Below are positions 32,091-40,869 of a DNA stretch of 58,731 nt, in pieces. Both the position numbers and the translations under genes were made by a program. The notes beneath the pieces were generated by a model that was not told the origin of the DNA, searched no databases, and saw only the letters and a program-made list of their open reading frames with translations. Position 1 is the first letter of the stretch, and every line of letters begins with the position of its first letter. This DNA is from an uncultured Bacteroidales bacterium (GTDB lineage Bacteria > Bacteroidota > Bacteroidia > Bacteroidales > UBA4417), in contig CAIRMR010000037.1 of assembly GCA_903879715.1 (NCBI GenBank), positions 1 to 58,731 of the forward strand, in the 5' to 3' direction.

Positions 32091-34601
32091 CTAAAAAAAG
32101 AGTGAACCAATCTGAAACAACGCCAGTGAGCCAAGGTACGCTAAAGTAGTGGTATAAACAACTACAAAGGCTGCCCATTTCCAGTGTCCGGATTCACGGC
32201 TGATGGCCGAAACAACTCCGATACAGGGGAAATAGATAAGTATGAAAAGCATAAAACTTAAAGCAACAAGAGGTGTGAAAACGGGCTTTCCTTTGTTAAC
32301 ACCTGTTGTATAGTATTGATTTTGGAGTTTTTCAACCAATGGCTGAGTTCCTTTTCCAGAGTCTTCAGTTTGATACAAAACACCGAGAGTTCCAACTACA
32401 ACTTCTTTGGCAGAAACACCAGTAAGAAGAGCTACACTCATTTTCCAGTCGAAACCTAACGGACGCATAGCCGGCTCAATAAAATGACCGATACGGCCAA
32501 TAAAGGAGTTCTTTTGCTGGGCTATACGAATGGAAAATTCAAGTTCTTTTATTTTTGAAGAAATCTTCAGGTTAAGTGTATCCTTTATGTTTTGTGAGTA
32601 TGTTATGGATTGGTTGTTAGTAGATATCTCGTTCTGTAAAGTTGAAATCTGCTTCTCAATCTGTTGTTTTTCATCAAAATGTACTGGGAAATATCCCAAA
32701 GCCCAGATGATAATGGAAGATACCAGGATAATTCCACCGATTTTCTGAAGATATTGCCCGGTCCTGTGCCACATATGCCGTACAATGCTTCGCATGGTAG
32801 GAACACGATAGGGTGGAAGTTCCATTACAAATGGCACATCTTTTTTCCTGAATATGGTTTTCCTGAATACAAGTGCTGATCCGATCGCTAAAAGGACTCC
32901 TATGAAATAAATCCCAAAAAGAATAGTACCCTGATAGGACTGAAAGAATGCCGTTATGAACAGAATATAGACAGGCAACCTTGCACTGCACGACATGAAA
33001 GGATTGATCAGCATGGTGATTAGCCTGTCGCGGCGGCTTTCGATGATCCTGGTAGAAAGAATTGCCGGAACATTACAGCCAAAACCCATCAGTAAAGGTA
33101 TAAATGATTTGCCGTGCAAGCCAATTTTGTGCATCGCCTTATCCATAATAAACACAGCACGAGCCATATAGCCTGTATCTTCCATCAATGAAATAAAGAG
33201 ATAAAGCAACAGAATATTCGGCAGGAATATAATTACTCCACCCACACCGCCGATAACGCCCTGGATCAGAAGATCTTTAAACATTCCATCAGCCATATTC
33301 AATTGGATAACAAGGGAAACTTCCTGTACCATCCATTCAATCCATTTCATCGGATAGTTACCAATTTTGAAGGTTCCATAAAAAGTTGCCCACATTAAGC
33401 CAATAAAAATGGGTATTCCCCAGATTTTATGTGTAATAAAAGTATCAATTATTTCGCTTTTGTGCCGCCGCGTCTGGGGGTTGGCTTTTAGAGTTTCAGC
33501 AAGTGCACCTGCAATAAATCCGTATTTGGCATCAGTGATCAGTGTTTCTGTATCTTCTCGTTGTTCAAGTTCAATCCTAGCCCGTTCACGCTGAACTGTA
33601 TCGGTGATTTCACTCGCGTTTTTGAGTTTTTCAGATTTCTCTTTAGCATCCGGATCTTTCTCGAGTAACTTTATAGCCAAAAACCGGGATGAGATTTTAT
33701 TTAAAAAATCATCATTTTCTGGAATACGTACTTTTTTCTGAACAGATTTAATCCCTTCTTCGAGCGAACTGCCATAATTAATATGAATATGCCTCGAAAC
33801 CTGGTCGCTACCTTCGCAGACTTCAATAATTTTTGAAAAAAGTTCATGGATCCCTTTTCCCCGTGATGCAACTGTAGGAATAAAAGGAACTCCGAGCATC
33901 TGGCCAAGGTGTTGAAAATCTAATACATCGCCTTTTCGTTCCAATTCATCAAACATATTCAGGGCAACTATTACCCTGATATCCATATCGATGAGTTGAG
34001 TTGTAAGATACAGGTTACGTTCCAGGTTGGACGCATCTACCACATTTACGACCACATCCGGCATGTTCTCATTAATGAAATCGCGGACATATAGTTCTTC
34101 GGGCGAATAAGCTGTAATTGAATAAGTTCCGGGCAGATCGGTAATGATAAACTCATAACCTTCCTGTTCAAACTTTGCTTCTTTGGCATCAACGGTAACA
34201 CCACTGTAATTACCGACCCTTTCGCGCGAATTGGAAGCATAATTGAAAAGCGTAGTCTTACCGGAATTCGGATTGCCTACAAAAGCAACATGTATGATTT
34301 TATTTTTAGCTGAATATTGCTTATTCTCCGAATCTTCAGTTAGGGTACCTGAATAGTTTATTTCCTGTTCTGTCAGGTTAAGCGGATCAACTTCAATAAG
34401 TTGCGATTCGCTCATCCGAAGTGTAACATTATATCCTAAAATATTGTATTCAACCGGATCCTGCAGTGGAGCCTTTTTTATAACAGTTACTTCTTTCCCG
34501 ACAACAAATCCCATCTCTGTTATCCTTTTCCGAAAGGCTCCACGTCCTTTAACTCTAAGGATTGTAGCTTTACTGCCAGGTTCAAGTTCACTCAGATTCA
34601 C
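32091..34601 (-). CDS. feoB: Ferrous iron transporter, FeoA-FeoB fusion
   Basis: An 836-residue fusion. Residues ~1-75 are an SH3-like FeoA domain (RVKGRGAFRKRITEMGFVVGKEV). The FeoB part starts about 100 with the G-protein domain: G1 GNPNSGKT (109-116), G3 DLPG, G4 in NMFDE. The membrane part contains the two Gate domains (MGFGCNVPAILSTRIIESRRDR, FMSCSARLPVYILF) and the C-terminal TGVSAKEVVVGTLGVLY. It moves Fe2+ across the inner membrane. Fused FeoAB is common in Bacteroidota. A long charged stretch (KQQIEKQISTLQNEIST) in a soluble loop looks like a coiled coil. The - strand promoter box TATCTTTG lies at 34637-34644. Confidence 0.95.
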   Translation of the reverse strand: MNLSELEPGSKATILRVKGRGAFRKRITEMGFVVGKEVTVIKKAPLQDPVEYNILGYNVTLRMSESQLIEVDPLNLTEQEINYSGTLTEDSENKQYSAKNKIIHVAFVGNPNSGKTTLFNYASNSRERVGNYSGVTVDAKEAKFEQEGYEFIITDLPGTYSITAYSPEELYVRDFINENMPDVVVNVVDASNLERNLYLTTQLIDMDIRVIVALNMFDELERKGDVLDFQHLGQMLGVPFIPTVASRGKGIHELFSKIIEVCEGSDQVSRHIHINYGSSLEEGIKSVQKKVRIPENDDFLNKISSRFLAIKLLEKDPDAKEKSEKLKNASEITDTVQRERARIELEQREDTETLITDAKYGFIAGALAETLKANPQTRRHKSEIIDTFITHKIWGIPIFIGLMWATFYGTFKIGNYPMKWIEWMVQEVSLVIQLNMADGMFKDLLIQGVIGGVGGVIIFLPNILLLYLFISLMEDTGYMARAVFIMDKAMHKIGLHGKSFIPLLMGFGCNVPAILSTRIIESRRDRLITMLINPFMSCSARLPVYILFITAFFQSYQGTILFGIYFIGVLLAIGSALVFRKTIFRKKDVPFVMELPPYRVPTMRSIVRHMWHRTGQYLQKIGGIILVSSIIIWALGYFPVHFDEKQQIEKQISTLQNEISTNNQSITYSQNIKDTLNLKISSKIKELEFSIRIAQQKNSFIGRIGHFIEPAMRPLGFDWKMSVALLTGVSAKEVVVGTLGVLYQTEDSGKGTQPLVEKLQNQYYTTGVNKGKPVFTPLVALSFMLFILIYFPCIGVVSAISRESGHWKWAAFVVVYTTTLAYLGSLALFQIGSLFF

Positions 34602-34636
34602 AGGTAATTGTTATTAAGATCAAATAAATATTAATG

Positions 34637-34644
34637 CAAAGATA
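34637..34644 (-). promoter_or_regulatory. -7 promoter box for the feo operon
   Basis: TATCTTTG on the - strand fits TAnnTTTG, about 36 bases before the feoAB start. No recognisable Fur box was identified by eye. Confidence 0.5.
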
Positions 34645-34744
34645 CTATGTTTAAGTTATCCCCTTGCATTAAATATTTGAAATACTGAATTAAACAGACT
34701 TTAAATATAAAACATTCCAGCTCTTTATAAAATCCTAGGTTTAG

Positions 34745-34860
34745 AATTCTGCATAAGGTTAAGAAATAGATTCAGGTTGAGCGGAGTAGCTTTGGAATCT
34801 TCGTATGAACCTTGGGCTTGACCTTAAACTTAACCTCAACCTCAACCTAGGCCATATGGA
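34745..34860. repeat. Degenerate inverted repeat
   Basis: AGGTTAAG (34756-34763) and AGGTTGAG (34774-34781) are complementary to CTTAACCT (34829-34836) and to two overlapping copies of CTCAACCT (34835-34848). It is probably a decayed intergenic element upstream of the feo operon. Confidence 0.4.
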
Positions 34861-34895
34861 CTTACACCTCAATTTATATTCCTAAATATCACCAA

Positions 34896-35435
34896 TCAAT
34901 ACAGTAATTCATCATCCTGCTGTACAGGAAAAGCCAAAGCGTGCAAAGCTGGCAGAACCGCCGCTATCCGTGCTCCCCAATGCGAAATAAATAAAGACTT
35001 ACATTCATATACGGCATTTTGTTTGGCATAAGCCAGGTTTTTCTGATATAAAAGAACAAAATCTTTCAGATCCTGGTATACATCTGCCAGGTGTTCAGAA
35101 ATACTGGCTTTCAACGGAATATTATCATTTGTTTCGTAAGACAATGTATAAAACTCATCTTTACCCGGAAACACAAAGAGAAGAGAATTATAAATGCTTT
35201 CCCACTGGTCCTCATTTACAAATCTTTCGCCTAAAAAATCTTCATCGGGCTCAACTACAGGCAAAATAGCTCCTTTTAAATAAAGCAGGGGACAAATTTT
35301 CGCATAGTATTGCAGAACCTCATCCGGATTATATTTTTCGGCTTTCTCTGTAAACAAACAAAATTCATTGGCAACTGTCAGCATATCAATTACATTGGCT
35401 GAAGTTGCCGGATCGGTGGCTTGAGTATTTGTCAT
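34896..35435 (-). CDS. DUF5063 family protein
   Basis: A 179-residue soluble acidic protein without a signal peptide. VIDMLTVANEFCLFTEKAEKY at the N-terminus and the segment ISEHLADVYQDLKDFVLLYQKN..ECKSLFISHWGARIAAVLPALHAL near the C-terminus match the DUF5063 family as I remember it, found mainly in Bacteroidota. No catalytic motif is seen. The helical pattern suggests an all-alpha fold. It is flanked by repeat-bearing intergenic regions, so it is probably transcribed alone. Function unknown. Confidence 0.75.
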   Translation of the reverse strand: MTNTQATDPATSANVIDMLTVANEFCLFTEKAEKYNPDEVLQYYAKICPLLYLKGAILPVVEPDEDFLGERFVNEDQWESIYNSLLFVFPGKDEFYTLSYETNDNIPLKASISEHLADVYQDLKDFVLLYQKNLAYAKQNAVYECKSLFISHWGARIAAVLPALHALAFPVQQDDELLY

Positions 35436-35496
35436 AAAAAACTATGTTGTAATGATTAATTTTTAAAATGGTGTGAACTCAGACTTAGAAAAAAAG

Positions 35497-35640
35497 TTGC
35501 CACAGATTTCGCCGATTACCTTCGGTTAGATCGCTTCGCTAAGTTTCACAGATGAAAATACATTTTCTTCGGACAATATACACGCAGAAAATAGCCGAAA
35601 GTATTTCTAAATCTGCGTGAATCTGCACAATCTGTGGCAA
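35497..35640. repeat. Nested inverted-repeat element (MITE-like)
   Basis: Outer arms TTGCCACAGATT (35497-35508) and AATCTGTGGCAA (35629-35640) are a perfect 12-bp inverted repeat. Inside, CACGCAGA (35581-35588) pairs with TCTGCGTG (35612-35619). Sequences of this kind recur between Bacteroidota genes. This accounts for most of the gene-free stretch 35436-35928, together with the terminator at 35729-35754. Confidence 0.6.
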
Positions 35641-35728
35641 AATGGATTTCTTAGGATATGAATGATTTTGATCTTTTAATTTGTCAAAGGTATTGATTTG
35701 AACTGTCATCCCATATAATCCCTTACAT

Positions 35729-35754
35729 AAAAAAAGTGCCGCAAGGGCACCTTT
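35729..35754 (-). terminator. Intrinsic terminator of the redox cassette
   Basis: Stem GTGCC (35736-35740) with GGCAC (35746-35750). On the - strand it is followed by seven T (A-run 35729-35735). It lies downstream of the gene ending at 35929. Confidence 0.7.
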
Positions 35755-35928
35755 TAATCAGATTAGGTGGGAACCGGTATTAAAGTTTCTTGATTATTAT
35801 TAATCGGGCTTCTTCTGTTCCGTAATTTGTAAAGCCCCGATCCCTTCCCTTTTTTATTACAGTTGTATCATATAGTGTCAACTGAATTTTATTTTATCCT
35901 TTCAGGGCATCAGATAATGAAACTATTT

Positions 35929-36291
35929 TCATCCTTTCCTGGTTAATTCTGGCGTATTATTCTTTTTCTGCTTCGGCGCCTTCATATTATCAATGATATG
36001 CATTACAGCGAAAACCGGGTTTCTGAAGATCATTTTCGGACCTGCCCATTTCATCACCTGTCGCATCTGCTCACGCATTGCAGGTGAATAACAATGAACC
36101 GGACAATGCTTACAAACCGGTTTTATTTCGCCATACATGCAGGAGAAAAGTCGTTTTTCAGCATATTTTGAAAGTGATTCACATTCTACACATAAAAAGC
36201 CTTCGCTTTCATGGTTTGCATCGCAATACATTTTAATCATTGCATGAACAATAACAGATTCTCTTTCGCGACGGCTTTTTAGTAGGAACAT
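35929..36291 (-). CDS. Nitrous-oxide-stimulated-promoter family protein
   Basis: A 120-residue Cys-rich cytoplasmic protein. RERESVIVHAMIKMYCDANH opens the domain, followed by CVECESLSKYAEKRLFSC and KPVCKHCPVHCYSPAMREQMRQVMKWAGPKMI. The set of cysteines (C..C, C, C..C...C) suggests metal or cluster binding. This matches a small family named for regulation of some members by nitrous oxide; its biochemistry is not known. It is the last gene of the - strand cassette, 11 bases after the cupin gene. Context with Rrf2 regulators points to a redox or nitrosative-stress role. Confidence 0.8.
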   Translation of the reverse strand: MFLLKSRRERESVIVHAMIKMYCDANHESEGFLCVECESLSKYAEKRLFSCMYGEIKPVCKHCPVHCYSPAMREQMRQVMKWAGPKMIFRNPVFAVMHIIDNMKAPKQKKNNTPELTRKG

Positions 36292-36302
36292 GGCATTATA
36301 AA

Positions 36303-36632
36303 TTATTCACGTATCATTGTCAGAAGCATGATGAATCTTTCATTTGCATTTACAGCATGGGGAACATTTGCCGGCATTATAATGCTTTGACCGGCTGTAA
36401 GTTGGTTAGGTTTTCCACCAATTACAATTTCGGCACTTCCGGCCATAACCTGCACCAATGCATCAAATGGTGCTGTGTGCTCGCTCAGTTTCTGCCCAGT
36501 GTCAAAGGCAAATAATGTGATATTTCCTTTTTCTTTCTGAATAATTCTTTTGCTCACAATTCCATCAGTCTGATAACTGATTGAATCAGCGAATGCAAAA
36601 GGAGTTCCGTTTTCCATTTTTTCGTTTTCCAT
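36303..36632 (-). CDS. Cupin-domain protein
   Basis: A 109-residue single cupin. GQKLSEHTAPFDALVQVMAGSAEIVIGG is the first cupin motif and GQSIIMPANVPHAV the second; His in each (SEHT, VPHAV) could bind a metal, although the motif-1 histidine set is incomplete. Small cupins of this type are often found next to Rrf2 and iron-sulfur genes in anaerobes. Two start codons are possible (ENEKMENG). No enzymatic function can be named. Confidence 0.8.
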   Translation of the reverse strand: MENEKMENGTPFAFADSISYQTDGIVSKRIIQKEKGNITLFAFDTGQKLSEHTAPFDALVQVMAGSAEIVIGGKPNQLTAGQSIIMPANVPHAVNANERFIMLLTMIRE

Positions 36633-36639
36633 TTTTTTG

Positions 36640-36781
36640 TTTGATTAATAGTTAATAGAAAAAAGAAAAATAGAAAATAGTTTTATAGATAAGTAGTTAG
36701 GTATGGTTTAAATAATTCATAATGATTGAATTATACTTCTTTGTTTTAAACCATTTTCTATTTCACCATTTTCTATTTTCT
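36640..36781. repeat. Inverted-repeat intergenic element
   Basis: Perfect arms ATGGTTTAAA (36703-36712) and TTTAAACCAT (36745-36754). Farther out, tracts of the AATAGAAAATAG type (36648-36680) face ATTTTCTATTTTC (36764-36780). It is similar in sequence to the element at 48336-48421. Confidence 0.5.
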
Positions 36782-36785
36782 CCAC

Positions 36786-37715
36786 TTACACCCATTCTTC
36801 ATTCAAAATATCACCCTTAATCCCAACAACAATTTTCTTGATTGGGATATTCCGTCCTGATTGCTGAACAGCCATTTTAGCCATTTGAATCATCCCTCCG
36901 CAACATGGAACTTCCATAATCGGAACTGTCAGTGTGTTGATTTTTGCATCCGAAATCATTGTAGTCAGTTTTTCGAGATATACGTCTTTATTCGTATCCA
37001 GTTTTGGACAGGCAATTGCCAAAGATTTATTTTTCAAAAGGCGGTTATGGAAATCGCCCATGGCAAATGCCACACAATCAGCAGCTAGAACCACATCAGC
37101 ACCCTGGAAATAGGATGCCATCGGATTTACCAGGTGAAGTTGTACCGGCCATTGGCGAAGTTCGGACGGGGCAGCAGTGTCAACTGTTGCAGCAACAGTT
37201 GAAGAGGCAACTGCGTTAACTTTGTCCATATCAATGCGAAAATCAATTGTTTTGGCACTTCCGCATCCGCAGGCACTTTCCTGTTCAGGTTTTACGTGAT
37301 TTAGGGCATCTTTCATTGTAGGGAAAATTAAAGGTGATGTAACAGTTTGTTTTATTTCGGCTCCGGGGCTGAGATCGATGTTATTGGTTTTGATATATGT
37401 CACAGCCTCCTTCAGAAACTCATGCTCATTGTGATCGCGGAGGTGTTCGAGATGAGCAAGGATGGTGTTTCGGCCTTGTTTCACTATAGTTTCCATTACC
37501 ACAGTTTCATTGTAAGGCTCTGCTTCGCGTTCAATTATTTCTATAGCTTCTTCAGGGCAATGGCCTAAACATGCGCCAAGTCCGTCGCAGAATAAGTCAC
37601 TGATCAGGCGGGCTTTGCCGTCAATTATTTGTAGTGCTCCTTCATGGCAATTCGGAATGCATAATCCGCATCCGTTGCATAATTCTTCGTCAATCTGAAT
37701 GATTTTTCTAAGCAT
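36786..37715 (-). CDS. 2x[4Fe-4S] ferredoxin-domain protein
   Basis: A 309-residue iron-sulfur protein. The N-terminal ferredoxin domain has a full cluster motif CNGCGLCIPNC (Cys13, 16, 19, 23) and a second, CDGLGACLGHCP (Cys43, 49, 53). A CGCG motif (about residue 149) and a CCGG motif near the C-terminus (VPCCGGMIQMA) may hold further metal. The middle and C-terminal parts lack a familiar enzyme domain. Such proteins are predicted electron carriers in anaerobes. The gene overlaps the upstream Rrf2 gene by 8 bases and so is coupled to it, which suggests cluster-sensing control of its own operon. Confidence 0.8.
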   Translation of the reverse strand: MLRKIIQIDEELCNGCGLCIPNCHEGALQIIDGKARLISDLFCDGLGACLGHCPEEAIEIIEREAEPYNETVVMETIVKQGRNTILAHLEHLRDHNEHEFLKEAVTYIKTNNIDLSPGAEIKQTVTSPLIFPTMKDALNHVKPEQESACGCGSAKTIDFRIDMDKVNAVASSTVAATVDTAAPSELRQWPVQLHLVNPMASYFQGADVVLAADCVAFAMGDFHNRLLKNKSLAIACPKLDTNKDVYLEKLTTMISDAKINTLTVPIMEVPCCGGMIQMAKMAVQQSGRNIPIKKIVVGIKGDILNEEWV

Positions 37716-38127
37716 ACTTAATGTCTTTTGTTTTAAGGTCTGATATTTTTGTTTTACCTAAGTATTCAACGAATTCTTTGGTAAGTTTATCTGGTTTGCC
37801 GCCAAAAATGCATTCAATAAAAGGACAAAGGCTTTCTGTAATGCCGCAAAACCGACACTCCACATTTCCTTCAATTAACTGATAGATTTCAAGCATTGTG
37901 ATCTGATCAGCTTTCTTCTTAAAAGTGAAACCGCCACCTGGTCCGCGGTTTGATGCTAAATATTCATTTTTAGCCAGAACCTGCAGGATTTTAGCAAGAT
38001 GATTTTGCGAAACATGCAGAATTTCAGCAATCTTTTTTGCGTTTAGTCTTACTGATGAAGAGGAAATGAGAGCAAGACTGTGTATTGCCAGGGAGGCTGC
38101 TTCCGAGATATGTACCAGTTTGCTCAC
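37708..38127 (-). CDS. Rrf2-family regulator 1 (Cys-rich)
   Basis: A 139-residue winged-helix regulator. SEAASLAIHSLALISSSSVRLNAKKIAEILHVSQNHLAKILQVLAKNEYL is the Rrf2 helix-turn-helix, and SNRGPGGGFTF is the conserved wing. Four cysteines (ECRFCGITESLCPFIEC) sit where IscR and NsrR bind an iron-sulfur cluster. It overlaps the 2x[4Fe-4S] protein gene by 8 bases, so it is probably the local regulator. A likely signal is NO, oxygen or cluster status. A second Rrf2 gene lies 110 bases upstream. Confidence 0.88.
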   Translation of the reverse strand: MSKLVHISEAASLAIHSLALISSSSVRLNAKKIAEILHVSQNHLAKILQVLAKNEYLASNRGPGGGFTFKKKADQITMLEIYQLIEGNVECRFCGITESLCPFIECIFGGKPDKLTKEFVEYLGKTKISDLKTKDIKYA

Positions 38128-38237
38128 GCTATATAGGAATTAAGGTATTTGAATGCGCAAATATACAAACTATTTTACGATGCACTCAAAATGATTAAAA
38201 AAAGTTTGCAATTTGCTTGAGGATAGGGGCAGTCCTG

Positions 38238-38639
38238 TTATTCCATCAGGTCAGCAAGTGTGTTCGTTGATAAATGATCGCGGAAGGTTTGTGTCATTTT
38301 GGAAACAACTGTCCCCAAAATACACTTTTCAAAGGGACAAACCTGTTTTTCGTGTGGACAGCTTATCACTTTTACCTGTCCTTCGATAGCTTCGTAAATC
38401 TGTAACAAAGTAATATTTTCAGGCTGCATATTTAATTTAAAACCACCTGACGGACCGCGGTTTGAGAATAAAAATCCTTCTTTGACAAGCCTTTGCATGA
38501 CTTTAGCAACATGGTGACGTGAAGAACCAGTGATGTCAGCAATTTTCTGAACATTGATAGTTTCCCCTGCACGGGCAACCAGCACCATGCCATGCATGCC
38601 GATTGATGCGGCTTCGGAATATGAAACAATTTTAGCCAT
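38238..38639 (-). CDS. Rrf2-family regulator 2
   Basis: A 133-residue Rrf2 protein that parallels regulator 1: SEAASIGMHGMVLVARAGETINVQKIADITGSSRHHVAKVMQRL, then SNRGPSGGFKL. It has three cysteines, CPHEKQVCPFEKC (spacing C-x6-C-x4-C), which resembles NsrR/IscR cluster sites. It is divergent from the LEA-type lipoprotein gene at 38781. Two Rrf2 paralogs in tandem suggest either two sensors with different thresholds or two signals for one redox cassette. Confidence 0.88.
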   Translation of the reverse strand: MAKIVSYSEAASIGMHGMVLVARAGETINVQKIADITGSSRHHVAKVMQRLVKEGFLFSNRGPSGGFKLNMQPENITLLQIYEAIEGQVKVISCPHEKQVCPFEKCILGTVVSKMTQTFRDHLSTNTLADLME

Positions 38640-38780
38640 TCTGTTATATAAGTATTTAATTGCTCAAATGTCGGTATTATTATTTTACTTTCAGTATTGC
38701 CAATGCAATTTGAAGCAATTCTAAATAAGTATAATGGAATGGTTTTTGATTACCCTCAAATAACTAATATTGATAAACTA

Positions 38781-39383
38781 ATGCGAACCTACAAAACACT
38801 ATTTATTACTTCAATCAGCTTTCTGTTATTTTTTACTTCATGTGATGTTATGAAGCAAGTTTCGCAAATTAGCAATCTTACCAAATGTGAATTCAGGCTT
38901 GAGTCGGTGCAACAATTGAATCTTGCCGGAATAAATGTTCAAAACGTTAAAAAAATATCGGATCTGAATATGTTTGACGCTGCAAAAATAGCTTCGGCAT
39001 TATCATCACAGCAGTTTCCGCTTGATTTTACGTTGAACATTGAAGCTAAAAACCCTAATTCATCAGCTGCCGGAATGACCCGAATTGATTGGATTCTTTT
39101 AATAGATGATATTGAAATGACACGCGGAATACAGGATAAACAAGTAACCATACCTGCAAACAATGGAATTGCAGTTATTCCAATGCAAATGCATGTTGAT
39201 CTGCAAAAAGCGTTGACAGGAAAAAGTGCGGATGCTGTCATTAATTTTGCTATGAACCTGGCCGGTAGTGGAAACAAACCGACACGATTTACTCTTCAGA
39301 TGAAACCTGCCATTACAGTTGGTGGATTTCCAATCACTTATCCCGGATATTTGAATGTAAAAACAGAATTTGGAATAAATTAG
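38781..39383 (+). CDS. LEA type 2-like lipoprotein
   Basis: A 200-residue lipoprotein. The signal peptide ends in LLFFTSC. The domain LDFTLNIEAKNPNSSAAGMTRIDWILLIDDIEMTRGIQDKQVTIPANNGIAVIPMQMHVDL resembles the LEA14/WHy fold (Asn-Pro at the strand turn), which appears in envelope proteins of Bacteroidota. The ATG at 38781 was chosen because it begins the signal peptide; the longer frame from 38697 would add 28 residues without hydrophobic character. The short distance to the next gene (22 bases) suggests co-transcription. Function unknown. Confidence 0.8.
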   Translation: MRTYKTLFITSISFLLFFTSCDVMKQVSQISNLTKCEFRLESVQQLNLAGINVQNVKKISDLNMFDAAKIASALSSQQFPLDFTLNIEAKNPNSSAAGMTRIDWILLIDDIEMTRGIQDKQVTIPANNGIAVIPMQMHVDLQKALTGKSADAVINFAMNLAGSGNKPTRFTLQMKPAITVGGFPITYPGYLNVKTEFGIN

Positions 39384-39405
39384 AAATTATTAAAACTTGG
39401 ATATT

Positions 39406-39774
39406 ATGAATACTTCTAAAATACTACACTACATAGCTTTGATTCTTGGATTTCAGGCTTCAGCTTTTTTCTTATTTTTCCTGATTTCGGATGGAGTCGG
39501 CGATTTAATCGATGGCAAATATAGTGTGATACCTATCTTAATAATGATGATTTTCACGGTAATTGGATATATATGGGCTCTTTCGAAGCCAAAACTTGGA
39601 AGCCTGATCATGATTTCAGGGGGTGTAGTTATGGTACTTTACCTCATATTTCTGGGAGGAGTAGTAGGTATTAAAATGGCATTGATTTATGGATTGCCGT
39701 TTATTATTCCTGGTCTCATCTTTTATTTTGTGGGAAATACTGAAACCGGTACTCATCAGGATAACGATATTTAG
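39406..39774 (+). CDS. Small four-helix membrane protein
   Basis: A 122-residue protein with four hydrophobic segments (about 6-30, 44-62, 68-88 and 92-112). It resembles a small DUF found in Bacteroidota. The start at the ATG at 39406 follows the LEA gene closely; a TTG at 39397 is less likely. No functional residues are visible. A strong bidirectional terminator follows at 39775-39806, closing the two-gene unit. Confidence 0.6.
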   Translation: MNTSKILHYIALILGFQASAFFLFFLISDGVGDLIDGKYSVIPILIMMIFTVIGYIWALSKPKLGSLIMISGGVVMVLYLIFLGGVVGIKMALIYGLPFIIPGLIFYFVGNTETGTHQDNDI

Positions 39775-39806
39775 AAAAAACCCCGGTAGTGATATCGGGG
39801 TTTTTT
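39775..39806 (+). terminator. Intrinsic terminator (symmetrical)
   Basis: CCCCG (39781-39785) with CGGGG (39796-39800), extended by six A-T pairs, then TTTTTT. The A-run on the 5' side would let it work on both strands. Confidence 0.88.
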
Positions 39807-39852
39807 GTTTCAGGTATTCGGTTATAAATAGTAACATTTGATAGGATAGCGT

Positions 39853-39882
39853 TTTGCCCTTTGTTAAATCACTCTAAATTTG
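39853..39882 (+). promoter_or_regulatory. Promoter of the CPBP protease gene
   Basis: TTTG (39853-39856), 18-base spacer, TAAATTTG (39875-39882), close to the Bacteroidota consensus. Confidence 0.55.
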
Positions 39883-39965
39883 ACAGATAATAATTCAAAA
39901 GAATTTTGCAAAAAAGAAGAAACTGCATTAGCGTTAACAGTGAAATCCCGAAAAATATTACTCCC

Positions 39966-40859
39966 ATGGAGAATAAGTCAAAGATAAACAGGTTCTCAAA
40001 TTTCCCTTTAACTAAAATTTTTATTGGCCTGGTTGCGGTTGTAGTTGCAACTGGAGCTATACAAGCTGGCGCACAGGCAATATTAAAATATACATCGATA
40101 AATGAAGATTTTCAAAATCTGACAGTGGCGATCCTGACTGCAACAGCAGCTATGGTCACTTATTATTTTCTGTTTAGGTTTTATGAAAAAAGAAAGATTG
40201 ATGAACTTTCAACTTCTCACTTTTTGAGTAACTCGGTTACCGGTTTTTTTACAGGTTTCCTGTTCCTTTCCGTAGTAATTCTTGTCATGTATTTGGGGAA
40301 GTCATACACAATTCTTTCTTTCAACCCGGTTTCATTTCTGATTCCTGCGTTGGCAATCGGGATTTCAAGTGCTGCTTTCGAAGAAATTTTATTCAGGGGG
40401 ATTATATTCAGGATTACGGAAGAAAAGCTGGGATCAGTTTGGGCGCTGATTATTTCTTCTTCATTCTTTGGTTTTGCTCATCTTGCAAATGAAAACAGTA
40501 CTATTTTTTCTGCAGTAGCCATCACCATCGAAGCCGGTTTATTTCTTGGCGCTGCATATATCTATTCGAGAAATTTATGGCTGCCAATATTTATTCATTT
40601 TGCCTGGAACTTTTCGGAAGGTGGAATTTATGGCGCTATTATTTCCGGAAGCGGGCTGGAAAAGAGTTTGATAAATAACAAAATCAGTGGACCTGAGTTA
40701 CTCACCGGCGGCGCATTTGGCCCTGAAAACTCTTTGCAGTCTGTCATCCTGGGTTTACTAATTGGGATTCTGTTTTTATGGATGGCAAATAATAAAAATA
40801 ATCTGGTGAAACCTTATTGGAAACAACCCAAGATAGATATCTCAAAGAGTGAGACCTGA
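39966..40859 (+). CDS. CPBP-family intramembrane metalloprotease
   Basis: A 297-residue membrane protein with about eight helices. The three CPBP/Abi motifs are complete: EEILFR (Glu139, Glu140, Arg144), FGFAH (His172) and HFAWN (His211, Asn215). This is a Rce1-type glutamate/metal protease; bacterial members are involved in peptide maturation or immunity, but the substrate here is unknown. I start at the ATG at 39966; the frame from 39906 would place the leader inside the coding region. A promoter lies at 39853-39882. It converges with the ABC-F gene, 10 bases apart. Confidence 0.87.
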   Translation: MENKSKINRFSNFPLTKIFIGLVAVVVATGAIQAGAQAILKYTSINEDFQNLTVAILTATAAMVTYYFLFRFYEKRKIDELSTSHFLSNSVTGFFTGFLFLSVVILVMYLGKSYTILSFNPVSFLIPALAIGISSAAFEEILFRGIIFRITEEKLGSVWALIISSSFFGFAHLANENSTIFSAVAITIEAGLFLGAAYIYSRNLWLPIFIHFAWNFSEGGIYGAIISGSGLEKSLINNKISGPELLTGGAFGPENSLQSVILGLLIGILFLWMANNKNNLVKPYWKQPKIDISKSET

Positions 40860-40869
40860 AAAATGTTTT

